Source: Ornithinimicrobium sp.
Lineage (GTDB): Bacteria > Actinomycetota > Actinomycetes > Actinomycetales > Dermatophilaceae
Assembly: GCF_030537745.1 (NCBI RefSeq)
Contig: NZ_JAUNVI010000001.1
Coordinates: 27,345-91,344 of the forward strand
Reading direction: 5' to 3'
DNA: 64,000 bases
Each line of letters begins with the position of its first letter. Positions within the stretch are counted from its first letter, which is position 1. Made by a program: the position numbers and the translations under genes. The notes under the pieces were generated by a model. That model saw only the letters and a list, made by a program, of their open reading frames with translations. It searched no databases and was not told the origin of the DNA. Shown here one piece after another: positions 51,103 to 59,348 of this stretch.

Positions 51103-52377
51103 TCAGGACAAAAGGTCCAGGCCCAGGAGTGCATCGACGGCGCTGGGGACCGCGCGGGAGACAGGCAAGCCCGCAGTCGCGGCCGCTGCCCAGGCATCGA
51201 CCGCCGCGACTGCGCCGGGGGCGTCGAGGTCGTCGGCCAGACGTGCCCGGATCTGCTGCACCGTGCGCGTCTCCAGGTCGCTGACCTCCTCGGTCTCGTC
51301 GGCCTGGCTCGCGGCAACCAGCCAGGCCGACCAACGCTGCGCCGCGGCCACAAGGTCCTGATCGGTCCACTCCCAGGGCGTGCGGTAGTGATGCGCCAGG
51401 AGCGCCAGGCGGATCACCATCGGATCCACGCCGTCCCGAAGCAATGCAGACACCAGCACCAGGTTGCCCTTGGACTTGCTCATCTTCTCGCCCTGATAGC
51501 CAACCATCGCCTGGTGCACGTAGGCACGCGCGAACGGCTGCTCGCCGGTCAACGCGGTCGCCTGGACGGCGCTCATCTCGTGGTGCGGGAAGATCAGGTC
51601 CGTCCCACCACCTTGCACGTCGAAGCGCATCCCCAGGTAGGTCAGGGCGATCGTCGAGCACTCGATGTGCCAGCCCGGACGGCCGGCGCCCAGAGACTCT
51701 CCCGGCCAGCTGGGCTCATCCTCGCGAGCGGCCCGCCACAGCAAGGGATCCAGCGCGTCCCGCTTGCCTTGCCGGTCGGGGTCTCCCCCACGCTCGCCGA
51801 AGACCTCCAGCATCTGCGCACGCGAGAGGTGCGACACTTCACCAAAGGTGGGCTGGCCCGAGAGGTCGAGATAGACGTCCTGAGCCTGCGCCTGCACCGC
51901 ACCCTCGGCCGCGCTCACCGGGATCCGGTATGCCGCCCCGTTGGCCAGCAGGCTGCGGATCGAGTCGACGTCCTCCGGGATGCCCTCGACCGCGCCGACA
52001 TAGTGGGCCGGCGCCAGGATGCGCAAGGCCTCCATGTCCTGCCGAAAAAGGTCGATCTCCCGGGCAGCCAGGTCCTCCCAGTGCACGCCGTCGCGGGCGG
52101 CCCGTTCGAGCAATGGTTCATCCACGTCGGTGACATTTTGCACGTAGACGACATCGAGGTGCCCGTCCAGCCACACCCGCTGGAGAAGGTCGAACGTCAG
52201 GTAGGTAGCGGCATGCCCTAGGTGCGTCGCGTCATACGGCGTAATGCCACACACGTAGAGTCGGGCAGGACTTTGCGGCTGGACGGTGCGCACGGTCCCG
52301 GACGCGGAGTCGTGCACCCGCAGTGGTTCACCGGATCCGGACAGTTGGGGCACAGACGGCGACGACCACGATTTCAC
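51103..52377 (-). CDS. mshC: Mycothiol ligase MshC
   Basis: It joins cysteine to glucosaminyl-inositol with ATP, the penultimate step of mycothiol synthesis. The 424-residue enzyme is a cysteinyl-tRNA synthetase relative: YDATHLGHAATYLTFD for the HIGH region, a zinc-site His/Cys region (GRPGWHIECSTIAL) and GEKMSKSKGN for the KMSKS loop. The anticodon-binding domain is lost. The GTG start at 52377 is six bases after a -10-like TAGCCT, in a 37-base gap to the upstream gene. Confidence 0.96.
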   Translation of the reverse strand: MKSWSSPSVPQLSGSGEPLRVHDSASGTVRTVQPQSPARLYVCGITPYDATHLGHAATYLTFDLLQRVWLDGHLDVVYVQNVTDVDEPLLERAARDGVHWEDLAAREIDLFRQDMEALRILAPAHYVGAVEGIPEDVDSIRSLLANGAAYRIPVSAAEGAVQAQAQDVYLDLSGQPTFGEVSHLSRAQMLEVFGERGGDPDRQGKRDALDPLLWRAAREDEPSWPGESLGAGRPGWHIECSTIALTYLGMRFDVQGGGTDLIFPHHEMSAVQATALTGEQPFARAYVHQAMVGYQGEKMSKSKGNLVLVSALLRDGVDPMVIRLALLAHHYRTPWEWTDQDLVAAAQRWSAWLVAASQADETEEVSDLETRTVQQIRARLADDLDAPGAVAAVDAWAAAATAGLPVSRAVPSAVDALLGLDLLS

Positions 52378-52383
52378 GACCTA

Positions 52384-52389
52384 AGGCTA
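52384..52389 (-). promoter_or_regulatory. -10 hexamer, leaderless start at 52377
   Basis: TAGCCT on the minus strand ends 6 nt before the mshC GTG. Confidence 0.55.
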
Positions 52390-52414
52390 TCTGGCTCGGT
52401 CCGCTTTTCTGACA

Positions 52415-53239
52415 TCACCACAGCGGCCACGGCAAGGGATAGCGGTCCGGCGGCAGCAACGGCATCTGCTGGCTGGCGCGTAAGGCCTCCAGCCGGGTGG
52501 ACAGCGCCGCGATCTCCCCCGGCGCGAGCAACGCCTCCAGCCCGCTGGACCCGTCGGTGACGGCGTCGCGGACTGCGCGCACGCTGTCCAGATCTTCCTG
52601 CCGCAGCGGTTCACCGGCCCAACCCCACAGCACGGTCCGCAACTTCGGCTCGGTGTGCAGGCACAGCCCGTGGTCGAAGCCCCACAGCCGTTCGCCGGTG
52701 ATGCCGAGGTGGGCGGCCTTGCGATCGGCGTTGTCCAGGACAGCGTCCAGCACCGCCATGGAGCGCAACCGTGCGTCGTCGGCGTGCACCACGACGAGCG
52801 CCGCACCGGTCTCGTCCTGGGCGTCGACGACCCGCTTCCACCCCGAGGCCACCTCTTCGGGCCGCAACACGTCGATCAGCCCGGCGCCAGGCAGCGGGCT
52901 GTCCTCGACCTCCATCCACAGTTGCACCGACCCCGGCCCGAGCGGCCCGTCGCGCAGCACCGTGGGTGGCACCAGCCTCCACCCGCCCAGCTCACTGACC
53001 AGGTAGGCGGATACCTCCCTGGCAGCCAGCGTGCCGGTCGGGAAGTCGACGAGAGGGCGCTCACCGCGGATCGGTTTGTAGACCGCCTTTCGGCCGGTCG
53101 GGGCTCCGTCCGGCTCGACCAGGTCGACGAGGACCGTGACGTTGGAGGCCTCCCGCAGCACGCCGATGACTTCGAGGGAAGTGCGGCAAAGCAGGTCTTC
53201 GTCCCGAACCCGCTCTGGGTCCTGCGGCTGCGGATTCAC
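52415..53239 (-). CDS. SCO1664-family protein with PI3/4-kinase/HipA-like residues
   Basis: A 274-residue cytoplasmic protein conserved in actinobacteria as the SCO1664 family. Residues look like an atypical kinase: VYKPIRG with Lys55, AAREVSAYL with Glu75, the catalytic-loop-like DNADRKAAHLG (169-179) and GFDHGL (187-192), the order found in PI3/4-kinases and HipA. The fold suggests ATP-dependent phosphorylation of a small molecule or protein. The GTG at 53239 follows the DUF3090 stop by 13 bases. The upstream open frame is a shadow. Confidence 0.85.
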   Translation of the reverse strand: MNPQPQDPERVRDEDLLCRTSLEVIGVLREASNVTVLVDLVEPDGAPTGRKAVYKPIRGERPLVDFPTGTLAAREVSAYLVSELGGWRLVPPTVLRDGPLGPGSVQLWMEVEDSPLPGAGLIDVLRPEEVASGWKRVVDAQDETGAALVVVHADDARLRSMAVLDAVLDNADRKAAHLGITGERLWGFDHGLCLHTEPKLRTVLWGWAGEPLRQEDLDSVRAVRDAVTDGSSGLEALLAPGEIAALSTRLEALRASQQMPLLPPDRYPLPWPLW

Positions 53240-53252
53240 GACAGAGCGATGC

Positions 53253-53807
53253 TCAGCGGCGATAGCCGTTGGCCCGCGGGCAGATGTGTCCAGAAGGGTC
53301 CAGTGCCTGACCACAGAAGGGACAGGAGGGACGGCCGCCGACCAGCGAGGCGGTGCAGCGCTCGGCGAAGGCGCGGGCGCGCGCCGGCTCGATCGCGACC
53401 CGGATCGATTGCGGCGGCAAGCCGGTCCAGGGGTAGTCACCTTCGGGGTCGAGGTCGAGCAACTCGTCGACCTCTGGTCGGTCAAAGGCCTCGACGACCA
53501 CGCGTTCGCGGACCGCATCCCAGCTCAGCGACAGGCGCTGCACGCGGAAGTCATCGTCGAAGGGGGCGTCCAGCGGCGCGTTGTCGACATAGGTCGCGGC
53601 TGCCTCCTCCGAGCCGGCCACCGCGGCCACCTCCTCGACGAGTTCGACGAGGGAGGCCCCCAAGAGCCGGACCTGTTCCTTCTCCAACGAGACCGTCGTC
53701 GTGCGGCGCGCTCCGTCGGTGGCCTGCAGGAAGAAGGTGCGCTGACCGGGAGGCCCCACACTGCCGGCGACGAAGCGCTCGGGCGGGTCGTAGACATGGT
53801 CTGGCAT
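53253..53807 (-). CDS. DUF3090 family zinc-ribbon protein
   Basis: A 184-residue actinobacterial protein. The N-terminal segment YDPPERFVAGSVGPPGQRTF and the middle LGASLVELVEEVA define DUF3090 (YjbQ-unrelated). The C-terminus holds CPFCGQALDPSGHICPRANG, a probable zinc ribbon. It lies between the phosphatase and the kinase-like gene in one operon, with gaps of 9 and 13 bases. The function is unknown. Confidence 0.88.
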   Translation of the reverse strand: MPDHVYDPPERFVAGSVGPPGQRTFFLQATDGARRTTTVSLEKEQVRLLGASLVELVEEVAAVAGSEEAAATYVDNAPLDAPFDDDFRVQRLSLSWDAVRERVVVEAFDRPEVDELLDLDPEGDYPWTGLPPQSIRVAIEPARARAFAERCTASLVGGRPSCPFCGQALDPSGHICPRANGYRR

Positions 53808-53813
53808 GGCTTC

Positions 53814-53819
53814 AGCCTA
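53814..53819 (-). promoter_or_regulatory. -10 hexamer, leaderless start at 53807
   Basis: TAGGCT on the minus strand, overlapping the stop codon of the phosphatase gene, ends 6 nt before the DUF3090 ATG. Confidence 0.5.
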
Positions 53820-54557
53820 CGACCGAGATGCCCCGTCGCCCGCGCCGCCACCCACGTCGGCATCACCGTCAGCCCCACCGGCCTGCAGAGCTGCGGACAG
53901 GACCGACAGGTCGATCGGGTCGCTGCCGGTGTCGTTCGTCCGCAGGACGAACGGCCGCCGCTGCGTCCGGTGCACGATGCTCACCGAGGCCGGATCCACG
54001 ACGATCCGCTGAAATTCGTCCAGGGGCGTCGCCAACGCTTCGGCGAGGATCGCCTTAATGACGTCGCCGTGGCTCACCGCCACCCATACTCCACCGGCCC
54101 CGTGCTCCGACTCGACGCGGGCGTCCCACTCCAGGATCGCCTCGACGGCGCGCGCCTGCATCTGTGCCATTCCCTCGTGCTCGTGGTCCGGATGAGCGGG
54201 GAAGGTGACCGTCGAGGGACGGTCTTGCACGGCACGCCAGAGCGGGTCCTTGGCGAGCTCGCGCAGCGGCTGGCCGGTCCACGCCCCATAGCGCGCCTCC
54301 CCCAGACGGTCGTCGGTGCACAGCTCGGGCCGGGATCCCTCCGGTATGCCGTGCAGCAGGCTGGTTGCCGTCTCCTGGCACCGCTGGAGCGGGCTGGCGA
54401 CCACAGCGGCGAGGGTGCTGGTGGCGAGCCGGGCGCCGAGACCAGCGGCTTGCTCCTGGCCGAACTCGTCCAGGCCGACGCCAAGGGTCCAGCCAGCCAG
54501 CACACCCGTCGCATTGGACGTGGTGCGGCCGTGGCGGACCAGGAGGCAGATGGCCAT
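53817..54557 (-). CDS. Histidine phosphatase, MSMEG_4193 type
   Basis: A 246-residue phosphoglycerate-mutase-like phosphatase. The catalytic RHG is in LLVRHGRTTSNATG; the second His is in VAVSHGDVIKAI; Arg and Glu in RCQETA and LGEARYG complete the site. The C-terminal tail is Gly/Asp-rich. The start overlaps the upstream luciferase-like gene (TGATG). In actinobacteria this family regularly sits with DUF3090 and the SCO1664-like gene, so the three probably act together. Confidence 0.92.
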   Translation of the reverse strand: MAICLLVRHGRTTSNATGVLAGWTLGVGLDEFGQEQAAGLGARLATSTLAAVVASPLQRCQETATSLLHGIPEGSRPELCTDDRLGEARYGAWTGQPLRELAKDPLWRAVQDRPSTVTFPAHPDHEHEGMAQMQARAVEAILEWDARVESEHGAGGVWVAVSHGDVIKAILAEALATPLDEFQRIVVDPASVSIVHRTQRRPFVLRTNDTGSDPIDLSVLSAALQAGGADGDADVGGGAGDGASRS

Positions 54558-55660
54558 CAGTGCTCGGGTGTGTAGTCGGCTGCGGTGCGATCCGTGTCAC
54601 CGGAGCCGACGTCGTCGTCGCTGTCGATGAGGCGGGAGTGGGCGGCGACAGCGATCTCGAGCGCCTCCAGGCGGGCGTCCAGGTCCTTGCCCCACGGCGC
54701 GACGGTGACCGTGGTGATGCCGACGTCGGCGTACCTCTGCATCCGCGCGGTGATCCTATCGACGTCCCCCAGGAGCGAGGTGTCGTCGATGAACTGCGGT
54801 GGCAGCGCGGCGGCTGCCTCGCCCCACTTCTTCTCCAGGTAGAGATCCTGGACCCGGTCGGCCTCTGCCTGGTAGCCCATGCGGACAGCGAGTTGGTGAT
54901 AGAAATTCTGCTTGCGGCTGCCCATGCCGCCGACGTACAGCGCCGGATACGGGCTGACCGTGCGGGCGCAGGCATCGAGGTCATCGCCGGTGGCGAGCGC
55001 GACGGTGGCGCAGGTATCGAAGTGGGCCGGGGGCTGGTCGCGCTTGGCGAAGCCCGCCTCCAGCTGCTCGCGCTGCTCCACGAAAAAGTCAGGCGCCACG
55101 AAGACGCCCAGCCAACCGTCGGCGATCTCTCCGGCCAGCTCCATGTTCTTGGGCCCGACGGCCGCGAGGTAGAGCGGGATCTGGCGTCGGTGGGCGTGGG
55201 CAAGTCGAAGTGGTTTGCCAGCCCCGTCAGGGAGCGGGAGGGTGAAGTGCTCGCCGTGATAGCTGACCGGGCGGTGCGCCAACGCCATCCGGACGATGTC
55301 GACATACTCCCTGGTGCGTCCAAGGGGTTTAGCGAAACCGACTCCATGCCAGCCTTCGGAAACCTGCGGACCGCTGACGCCGAGTCCGAGCCGGAAGCGC
55401 CCGCCGGACAGGCTGTCGAGGCTCGCGGCGGCCATCGCGGTCGCGGCTGGGCTGCGGGCGGGGATCTGCATGACGCCCGCGCCGAGGCCGATGCGTTCGG
55501 TCTGGGCGCCCATCCAGCCCAGCACGCTCACGACGTCAGGACCGTAGGCCTCCGAGGCCCAGACGATGTCGACACCGAGTTGGTCGGCCCGTCTGACGAG
55601 CGCGAGGTTCTCCTCGTCCCGACCCTGTCCGAAGAAGCCGCTGCTCAATCCCAGGCGCAA
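54557..55660 (-). CDS. Luciferase-like monooxygenase (F420-dependent type)
   Basis: A 367-residue TIM-barrel flavin/F420 oxidoreductase. The pattern includes LGVDIVWASEAYGPDVVSVLG, LGAGVMQIPARSPAATAMAA and FRLGLGVSGPQVSEGWHG, all typical of the actinobacterial F420-dependent LLM class. The start codon is TTG at 55660, three bases after the stop of the upstream acidic gene. Its last codon overlaps the phosphatase start. The hydride acceptor is unknown. Confidence 0.9.
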   Translation of the reverse strand: MRLGLSSGFFGQGRDEENLALVRRADQLGVDIVWASEAYGPDVVSVLGWMGAQTERIGLGAGVMQIPARSPAATAMAAASLDSLSGGRFRLGLGVSGPQVSEGWHGVGFAKPLGRTREYVDIVRMALAHRPVSYHGEHFTLPLPDGAGKPLRLAHAHRRQIPLYLAAVGPKNMELAGEIADGWLGVFVAPDFFVEQREQLEAGFAKRDQPPAHFDTCATVALATGDDLDACARTVSPYPALYVGGMGSRKQNFYHQLAVRMGYQAEADRVQDLYLEKKWGEAAAALPPQFIDDTSLLGDVDRITARMQRYADVGITTVTVAPWGKDLDARLEALEIAVAAHSRLIDSDDDVGSGDTDRTAADYTPEH

Positions 55661-55663
55661 GGG

Positions 55664-56017
55664 TCAGCCCCGCGGCCGCGGCTCGACGTCGAACTCATCA
55701 TCGCCGAGGCCTAGATAGCTGCGGGCCTCGCCGTCATCGACGTCATCATCGTCGACTTCGTCGTCGTCATCTTCATCTACGGCATCGGAGTCATCCTCAA
55801 CGTCGTCGTCGTCGGAGTCGTCATAGACGTCCAACGGGATCTCCTCGTCGTAGGCCTCCACGAGTGCGTCGGCGTAGACGGTGAACGTCTCGGCGATGCG
55901 GTCGTAGGCCTGGGCCACATGGGGGTCGTCGTCGTCCCTGCTCCCCGCAGCAGTCTCCAGGTGACGCTCAAGGGCGGCGACGAGGTCGGACAGGGCGGCG
56001 CGCGGGTCTGCGGTCAT
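55664..56017 (-). CDS. Small acidic, Asp-repeat protein
   Basis: A 117-residue protein with a helical N-terminal half (DLVAALERHLETAAG, YDRIAETFTVYADALVEAYDEE) and a C-terminal half that is mostly Asp/Glu (for example DDDDEVDDDDVDDGE). No family is recognised. The ATG at 56017 follows TACCGT by six bases, so it may lead the operon that runs to mshC. The acidic run may bind basic proteins or cations; this is a guess. Confidence 0.75.
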   Translation of the reverse strand: MTADPRAALSDLVAALERHLETAAGSRDDDDPHVAQAYDRIAETFTVYADALVEAYDEEIPLDVYDDSDDDDVEDDSDAVDEDDDDEVDDDDVDDGEARSYLGLGDDEFDVEPRPRG

Positions 56018-56023
56018 GCCCTG

Positions 56024-56029
56024 ACGGTA
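56024..56029 (-). promoter_or_regulatory. -10 hexamer, leaderless start at 56017
   Basis: TACCGT on the minus strand ends 6 nt before the ATG of the acidic protein, at the head of the operon leading to mshC. Confidence 0.5.
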
Positions 56030-56100
56030 GCGCGAATCGCTGTGTCTCGGCACGGATATCTCGCCCTGCGCGGCCTCCGGTGCTTATGCTGTCGCTCACC

Positions 56101-56286
56101 ATGGTCGAGTACGAGTTCCGCGAGCTCACGTTCTTGCGCGATAGCAGCAGATCCTTCGTGCGGCAGACGCTGACCGACCACGCTGAGTACGGGCACTGGG
56201 AGCTGGTCCGGGTGCGACTCTTCTGGGGCGGGATCCGCAAGGTGGTGCTGCGCCGCAAGATCATCCGCGTGCGCCGCACCGCCTAG
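56101..56286 (+). CDS. DUF5703 family small protein
   Basis: A 61-residue basic protein. EYEFRELTFLRDSSRSFVRQ followed by LTDHAEYGHWELVRVRL is the DUF5703 pattern, found widely in actinobacteria beside the acidic and M20 genes. The tail is strongly basic (VVLRRKIIRVRR). TATGCT lies ten bases before the ATG at 56101. The function is unknown. Confidence 0.85.
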   Translation: MVEYEFRELTFLRDSSRSFVRQTLTDHAEYGHWELVRVRLFWGGIRKVVLRRKIIRVRRTA

Positions 56287-56314
56287 ACGCGAGGCCCCGC
56301 AGCCGCATCTCAGC

Positions 56315-57664
56315 TCAGCAGTCAGCGAGGAGCTGGCTCAGCACCCGCGTGCCGAAGCGGATCGAGTCGACGGGCACCCGCTCGTCGACGCCGTGGAACA
56401 TCCCGACGAAGTCCAGGTCGGACGGCAGCTGCAGCGGCGCGAAGCCGTAACCGGTGATCCCCAGCCGAGACAGGTGCTTGTTGTCTGTCCCCCCCGAGAG
56501 GCAGTAGGGCAGCACGTGCGCGCCGGGGTCCTCCTTGAGCAGCGCCCGCTTCATCGACTCCACGAGCTCACCCTCGCCGGGTGCCTCCAGAGCGACGTCC
56601 TGGTGCAGGATCTCCACCTCGACATGCTCTCCTGCCAACTTCCTAATGGTGTCCAGCAGCTCCTGGTCGTGGCCGGGAAGAAAGCGGCAGTCCAAGGACG
56701 CGGACGCGGCGGAGGGGATGACGTTGTGCTTGTAGCCCGCGTCGAGCATGGAGAAATTCGCGGTGTCCCGCAAGGTCCCTTCGACGAAGCCACGGGCCCC
56801 TCCCAGCCGCTCGAGCAAACTCTCGACGTCATCCTCGTGCCACGGGACACCGGTGATCTGAGCCACCCCGTCGAACAGGCCCCGCACGGAAGCGATGTAG
56901 GTGCGCGGCCAGGGGTGGGCATCGATAGCGGCGATGGCTTGGGCCAGGCGGACCACGGCGTTCTCGGCGTTGGGGACCGACCCGTGACCAGCCCTGCCGT
57001 GGGCGTGCAGCCGCAGCCAGGCGATGCCCTTCTCTGCCGTCTGCAGCAGGTAGGCCCGAGTGTCGGCGCCGGTCGCCGCGTCCGGCAGGGTAATCGAGAA
57101 GCCGCCGACCTCGCTGATCGCCTCGGTGCACCCCCGGAACCACTCGGGGTGCGCACTGACGACATGCCCGGCGCCCTTCACCCCGCCGGCTTCCTCGTCA
57201 GCGAAGAAGGCCCACACGATGTCGCGAGGTGGCTGCTGTCCCGACCGTGCCAGCTCGCGCAGGTTGGCCAGGAGCATGGCGACCATGTCTTTCATGTCGA
57301 CGGCGCCCCGCCCCCAGATCATGCCGTCCTTCTCCTCCGCGGCGAAGGGGTCGACGGACCAGTCCTTCGCCTCAGCAGGGACGACGTCGAGGTGCCCGTG
57401 CAGCACCAGCCCGGGGCGAGAGCTGTCCCTGCCCTCGGTCCGCACCACGACGCTGGCTCGCCCTGGGTCCGACTCGGTCAACTGTGGGTCGAGACCGACC
57501 TCCTGGAGCAGCCCCATGACGTACTCAGCCGCCTCCCGCTCCCCCGGCCCGCTGCCGTCACCGTAGTTGCTGGTGTCGATCTGGATGAGTTCGCGGCAGA
57601 TGCGCACCGCTTCGTCCTCGGCGGTGGTGGTCAACGGCGCGGTGGAAAGGTCGTGGTCAGTCAT
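56315..57664 (-). CDS. M20/M25/M40 family metallopeptidase
   Basis: A cytoplasmic two-zinc hydrolase of 449 residues, acting on peptides or N-acyl amino acids. Metal and catalytic residues are in VLHGHLDVVPAE, GRGAVDMKDM and FFADEEAGG; a dimerisation domain occupies the middle (about 200-330), and the last metal His lies in MFHGVDERVPVDSI. The length suits the carboxypeptidase/dipeptidase subgroup. It has its own -10-like hexamer. The substrate is unknown. Confidence 0.92.
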   Translation of the reverse strand: MTDHDLSTAPLTTTAEDEAVRICRELIQIDTSNYGDGSGPGEREAAEYVMGLLQEVGLDPQLTESDPGRASVVVRTEGRDSSRPGLVLHGHLDVVPAEAKDWSVDPFAAEEKDGMIWGRGAVDMKDMVAMLLANLRELARSGQQPPRDIVWAFFADEEAGGVKGAGHVVSAHPEWFRGCTEAISEVGGFSITLPDAATGADTRAYLLQTAEKGIAWLRLHAHGRAGHGSVPNAENAVVRLAQAIAAIDAHPWPRTYIASVRGLFDGVAQITGVPWHEDDVESLLERLGGARGFVEGTLRDTANFSMLDAGYKHNVIPSAASASLDCRFLPGHDQELLDTIRKLAGEHVEVEILHQDVALEAPGEGELVESMKRALLKEDPGAHVLPYCLSGGTDNKHLSRLGITGYGFAPLQLPSDLDFVGMFHGVDERVPVDSIRFGTRVLSQLLADC

Positions 57665-57670
57665 GACTGC

Positions 57671-57676
57671 ACCCTA
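57671..57676 (-). promoter_or_regulatory. -10 hexamer, leaderless start at 57664
   Basis: TAGGGT on the minus strand ends 6 nt before the M20 peptidase ATG. Confidence 0.55.
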
Positions 57677-57697
57677 GAGGGTATGGAGCGGCGCAGG

Positions 57698-58021
57698 TCA
57701 GCTGTTGGGCTCCGCGAACAGCTCCAGGTGGTTGCACTCTCGACAGCGGAACGCCCGGACCAGTAAGCGATCGGCATTGACGGTGGAAAAGCCTCCGAAG
57801 AAGCTGGTGTTGCGGGGACCACCGACCCACCGGACATAGCCTTTGGCCCCCTCACCGGTGTCCTCCAGGTAGCCCTCGGAGAGCAAGTCCTGTGCCCCGC
57901 ACGTGGTGCACCGTGACCGCGCCTGCGCCCAGCCGACGGCTTCCTGCCCACCGCTATCGCCCACCCTCAGGAAGCCGTCCTGCCTATCGTCAGGTGGCAC
58001 GATCGGCGGTTCTGCTGCCAT
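57698..58021 (-). CDS. Small zinc-ribbon protein
   Basis: A 107-residue protein with two CxxC pairs, CTTCGAQDL and FRCRECNHLEL, that probably bind one zinc. No catalytic motif is seen. The start lies seven bases after the coxG stop, with GGGAG upstream, so it is the last gene of the molybdenum hydroxylase operon. Whether it takes part in enzyme maturation is unknown. Confidence 0.75.
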   Translation of the reverse strand: MAAEPPIVPPDDRQDGFLRVGDSGGQEAVGWAQARSRCTTCGAQDLLSEGYLEDTGEGAKGYVRWVGGPRNTSFFGGFSTVNADRLLVRAFRCRECNHLELFAEPNS

Positions 58022-58027
58022 CAGGAT

Positions 58028-58483
58028 CTAGCTCCCGTCACCCAGTTTGGACTCCACGCACTCCACGAACTGCCCAAGGAGCCGATCCGAAACAGACTGC
58101 ATCACGCCACGGCCGAACTGCGCCGGCTTGCCGGTGATGCTGAGCTCGGTCGTGACGTCGACCCGGGTGCCCTCCCCGTCGGGGGTGAGCTCCAGGCGGA
58201 CGGTGGCGCCGGCGTTGCCGAGACCACGCATGCCCTTCCCGGTGCCCTCGATCACGGCTCGGTGCGCCTCGTCGTCACGCTCCACGAAACTCCCCTTGCC
58301 CTGGTAGGTCACCGCGATCGGGCCGAGCTTCACCTTGACGTTGCCCGTGAAGCTCTGCTCGTCGGCTTCGGTGACGGTGGCGCCGGGGAAGCAGCCCCCG
58401 ACCGTCTCCAGGTCGGTGAGCAGCGCCCACGTGGTCTCCGGAGAGGCGGGCACCGTGAAATTGTGCTCCAACTGCATACCCAT
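58028..58483 (-). CDS. coxG: CoxG-like SRPBCC protein
   Basis: A 151-residue START/SRPBCC-fold protein of the carbon-monoxide dehydrogenase subunit G family. SPETTWALLTDLETVGGCFPGA and FTGNVKVKLGPIAVTYQGKG are the defining strands. CoxG helps anchor or mature CODH-type molybdenum hydroxylases at the membrane. It starts four bases after coxM. The anchor tail of true CoxG is missing, so the role may be assembly only. Confidence 0.9.
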   Translation of the reverse strand: MGMQLEHNFTVPASPETTWALLTDLETVGGCFPGATVTEADEQSFTGNVKVKLGPIAVTYQGKGSFVERDDEAHRAVIEGTGKGMRGLGNAGATVRLELTPDGEGTRVDVTTELSITGKPAQFGRGVMQSVSDRLLGQFVECVESKLGDGS

Positions 58484-58487
58484 GCGG

Positions 58488-59348
58488 TCAGGCTCCTGCC
58501 GCCGCCAGCACTGCCCGCCGGGTCAGCACCCCGGCCACGTGTCGCCGATAGTCGGCCTGTCCGTTGAGGTCGGAAGGAGGATCGGTGCCCTCGCCGACCT
58601 GCGCACAGATCTGGGCGATGGCATCCTCGGTCGCTGGCTGGCCAACGAGGGCCGCCTCGACGTCGCGCGCGCGCAGCGGGATGTTGCCCATGTTGGTCAG
58701 CCCGATCTTGGCCTCGGCGATGACGCCGCCGGGTGAGTCCGTGCGGACGGCGGCGGCGATGCCGATGATCGCCCACTGGTGAGAGACGCGCACGAACTTT
58801 TCGTAGTGGCTGCCCCATCCGGTGTGCTTGGGAATCACCACCGCGGTGAGCAGCTCACCGTCGTTGATGGCCGTCTCGAAAAGGTCGAGGAAGAACTCGC
58901 TCCCAGGCACGGTCCGCTGCCCGTCCGGTCCCTGGATCACCATCTGGGCGTCGAGCGCGAGCACCGGGGCACCGACGTCACCGGCGGGGTCCGCGTGGGC
59001 CAGCGCCCCACACAGCGTGCCGCGATGCCGGATCTGGGGGTCGGCGACCTCGGTGACCGCCTTGTGCACCAGACCCAGGTGCTCGCGGACGAGGTCGGAG
59101 TCGAGGACCTCCTGGTATGTCGTGCCCGCACCGATCCGGATCGTGTCACCTTCGTCGGTGATGCCCTTGAGCTCCTCGATCCGGGTGATGTCCACGATGA
59201 TCCCGGGGGCGTTGAGGCGCATCCGCAGGACTGGCAGGAGCGACTGGCCACCGGAGAGCACCTTGGCGTCGTCGCCGTGCTCGGCGAGCAGGCCGAGGGC
59301 CTCCTCCACCGACGTGGGTGCCGCATAGTCGAACTGTGCCGGAATCAT
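58488..59348 (-). CDS. coxM: Molybdenum hydroxylase FAD subunit (CoxM-like)
   Basis: The medium, FAD-binding subunit, 286 residues. DAKVLSGGQSLLPVLRMRL gives the first FAD phosphate-binding loop, HRGTLCGALAHADPAGD is the second typical motif, and a C-terminal CO-dehydrogenase flavoprotein domain follows. It passes electrons from the iron-sulfur subunit to an acceptor. Its ATG overlaps the coxL stop (ATGA). Confidence 0.93.
   Translation of the reverse strand: MIPAQFDYAAPTSVEEALGLLAEHGDDAKVLSGGQSLLPVLRMRLNAPGIIVDITRIEELKGITDEGDTIRIGAGTTYQEVLDSDLVREHLGLVHKAVTEVADPQIRHRGTLCGALAHADPAGDVGAPVLALDAQMVIQGPDGQRTVPGSEFFLDLFETAINDGELLTAVVIPKHTGWGSHYEKFVRVSHQWAIIGIAAAVRTDSPGGVIAEAKIGLTNMGNIPLRARDVEAALVGQPATEDAIAQICAQVGEGTDPPSDLNGQADYRRHVAGVLTRRAVLAAAGA

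Noticed and set aside
50867..51661. A 265-codon in-frame extension upstream of the cupin
   Set aside because: It lies over mshC on the same strand in another frame, shows no conserved motif, and the cupin has its own ribosome site.
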